Assembly (NCBI GenBank): GCA_016926255.1
Contig: JAFGOY010000010.1
Location: 55,007 to 119,006, forward strand
Direction of reading: 5' to 3'
Length of the DNA: 64,000 nt
From: Anaerolineae bacterium
GTDB lineage: Bacteria > Chloroflexota > Anaerolineae > Aggregatilineales > UBA3940
Part shown: piece after piece, positions 63,986 to 64,000 of the stretch
How the letters are laid out: every line of letters begins with the position of its first letter
Numbering within the stretch: position 1 is the stretch's first letter
Notes under the pieces: generated by a model
What the model was told of the DNA's origin: nothing
The model's database searches: none
What the model saw: the letters and a program-made list of their open reading frames with translations, nothing else
Made by a program: the position numbers and the translations under genes

Positions 63986-64000
63986 TGCGGTTCTCCTTTG

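Overview
The window looks like chromosomal DNA of a heterotrophic bacterium of the Chloroflexota, probably Anaerolineae-like. This is inferred from gene content and style, not from a marker-gene tree. The genes combine pyruvate:ferredoxin oxidoreductase (nifJ) with a cytochrome bd oxidase set (cydABDC), menaquinone enzymes (ubiE/menG-type, menA), many lipoproteins with Thr/Pro-rich linkers, and a SOS box of the Gram-positive GAAC-N4-GTTC type. GC content is moderately high. I see no insertion sequence, prophage, CRISPR array, tRNA or rRNA. Gene order is mostly short operons on both strands, many with ATGA or TGATG overlaps.

Layout. 1-7.3 kb: SUMF1-type lipoprotein, metallophosphoesterase, DMT transporter plus membrane glycosyltransferase pair, lactate-permease-family transporter behind a trans-sulfuration PLP enzyme. 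7.3-15.5 kb: nitroreductase-family protein, rplS behind a structured leader with a 10-codon leader ORF, murI, and a reverse-strand gyrA-histidine kinase-HAD phosphatase run. 15.5-21.9 kb: acetyl-xylan-esterase-like enzyme, tatA, CapA-like lipoprotein, an esterase-fold protein without its nucleophile serine, a LiaF-like membrane protein and a GT4 glycosyltransferase. 22-27 kb: SOS-box-controlled radical SAM protein, an ABC-2 exporter, a DUF2723 membrane protein. 27-38 kb: nifJ, a dihydroorotate-dehydrogenase-like protein, a GAF histidine kinase, a GDSL lipase-fold protein, then an aminotransferase-pckA operon behind a candidate attenuator RNA. 38-48 kb: S1-domain protein, ftsK, a glycoside hydrolase, a Cys-rich membrane protein under a double TetR-type operator, a Na+/H+ antiporter, cysQ-like phosphatase and a lysophospholipase-like hydrolase. 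48-54.7 kb: an SsuABC/ThiXYZ-type importer, an MBL-fold lipoprotein with an altered zinc site, DinB-menG-menA, hpt. 54.8-64 kb: a Cthe_2159-type beta-helix lipoprotein, a 715-bp gap with a candidate non-coding RNA, cydABDC, and a small membrane protein.

How the genes fit together: nifJ, pckA and the aminotransferase link pyruvate, oxaloacetate and aspartate. menG and menA make the quinone that CydAB oxidises with O2, and CydDC is needed for assembly of CydAB. A CRP/FNR-type palindrome precedes nifJ. The most novel material is in non-coding DNA: the RNA unit at about 57.0-57.3 kb, the attenuator-like leader at 34.9 kb, the rplS leader, the double operator at 44.43 kb and the leaderless SOS promoter at 21.98 kb. 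Several start codons given here differ from the longest reading frame because a ribosome binding site or promoter decides them.
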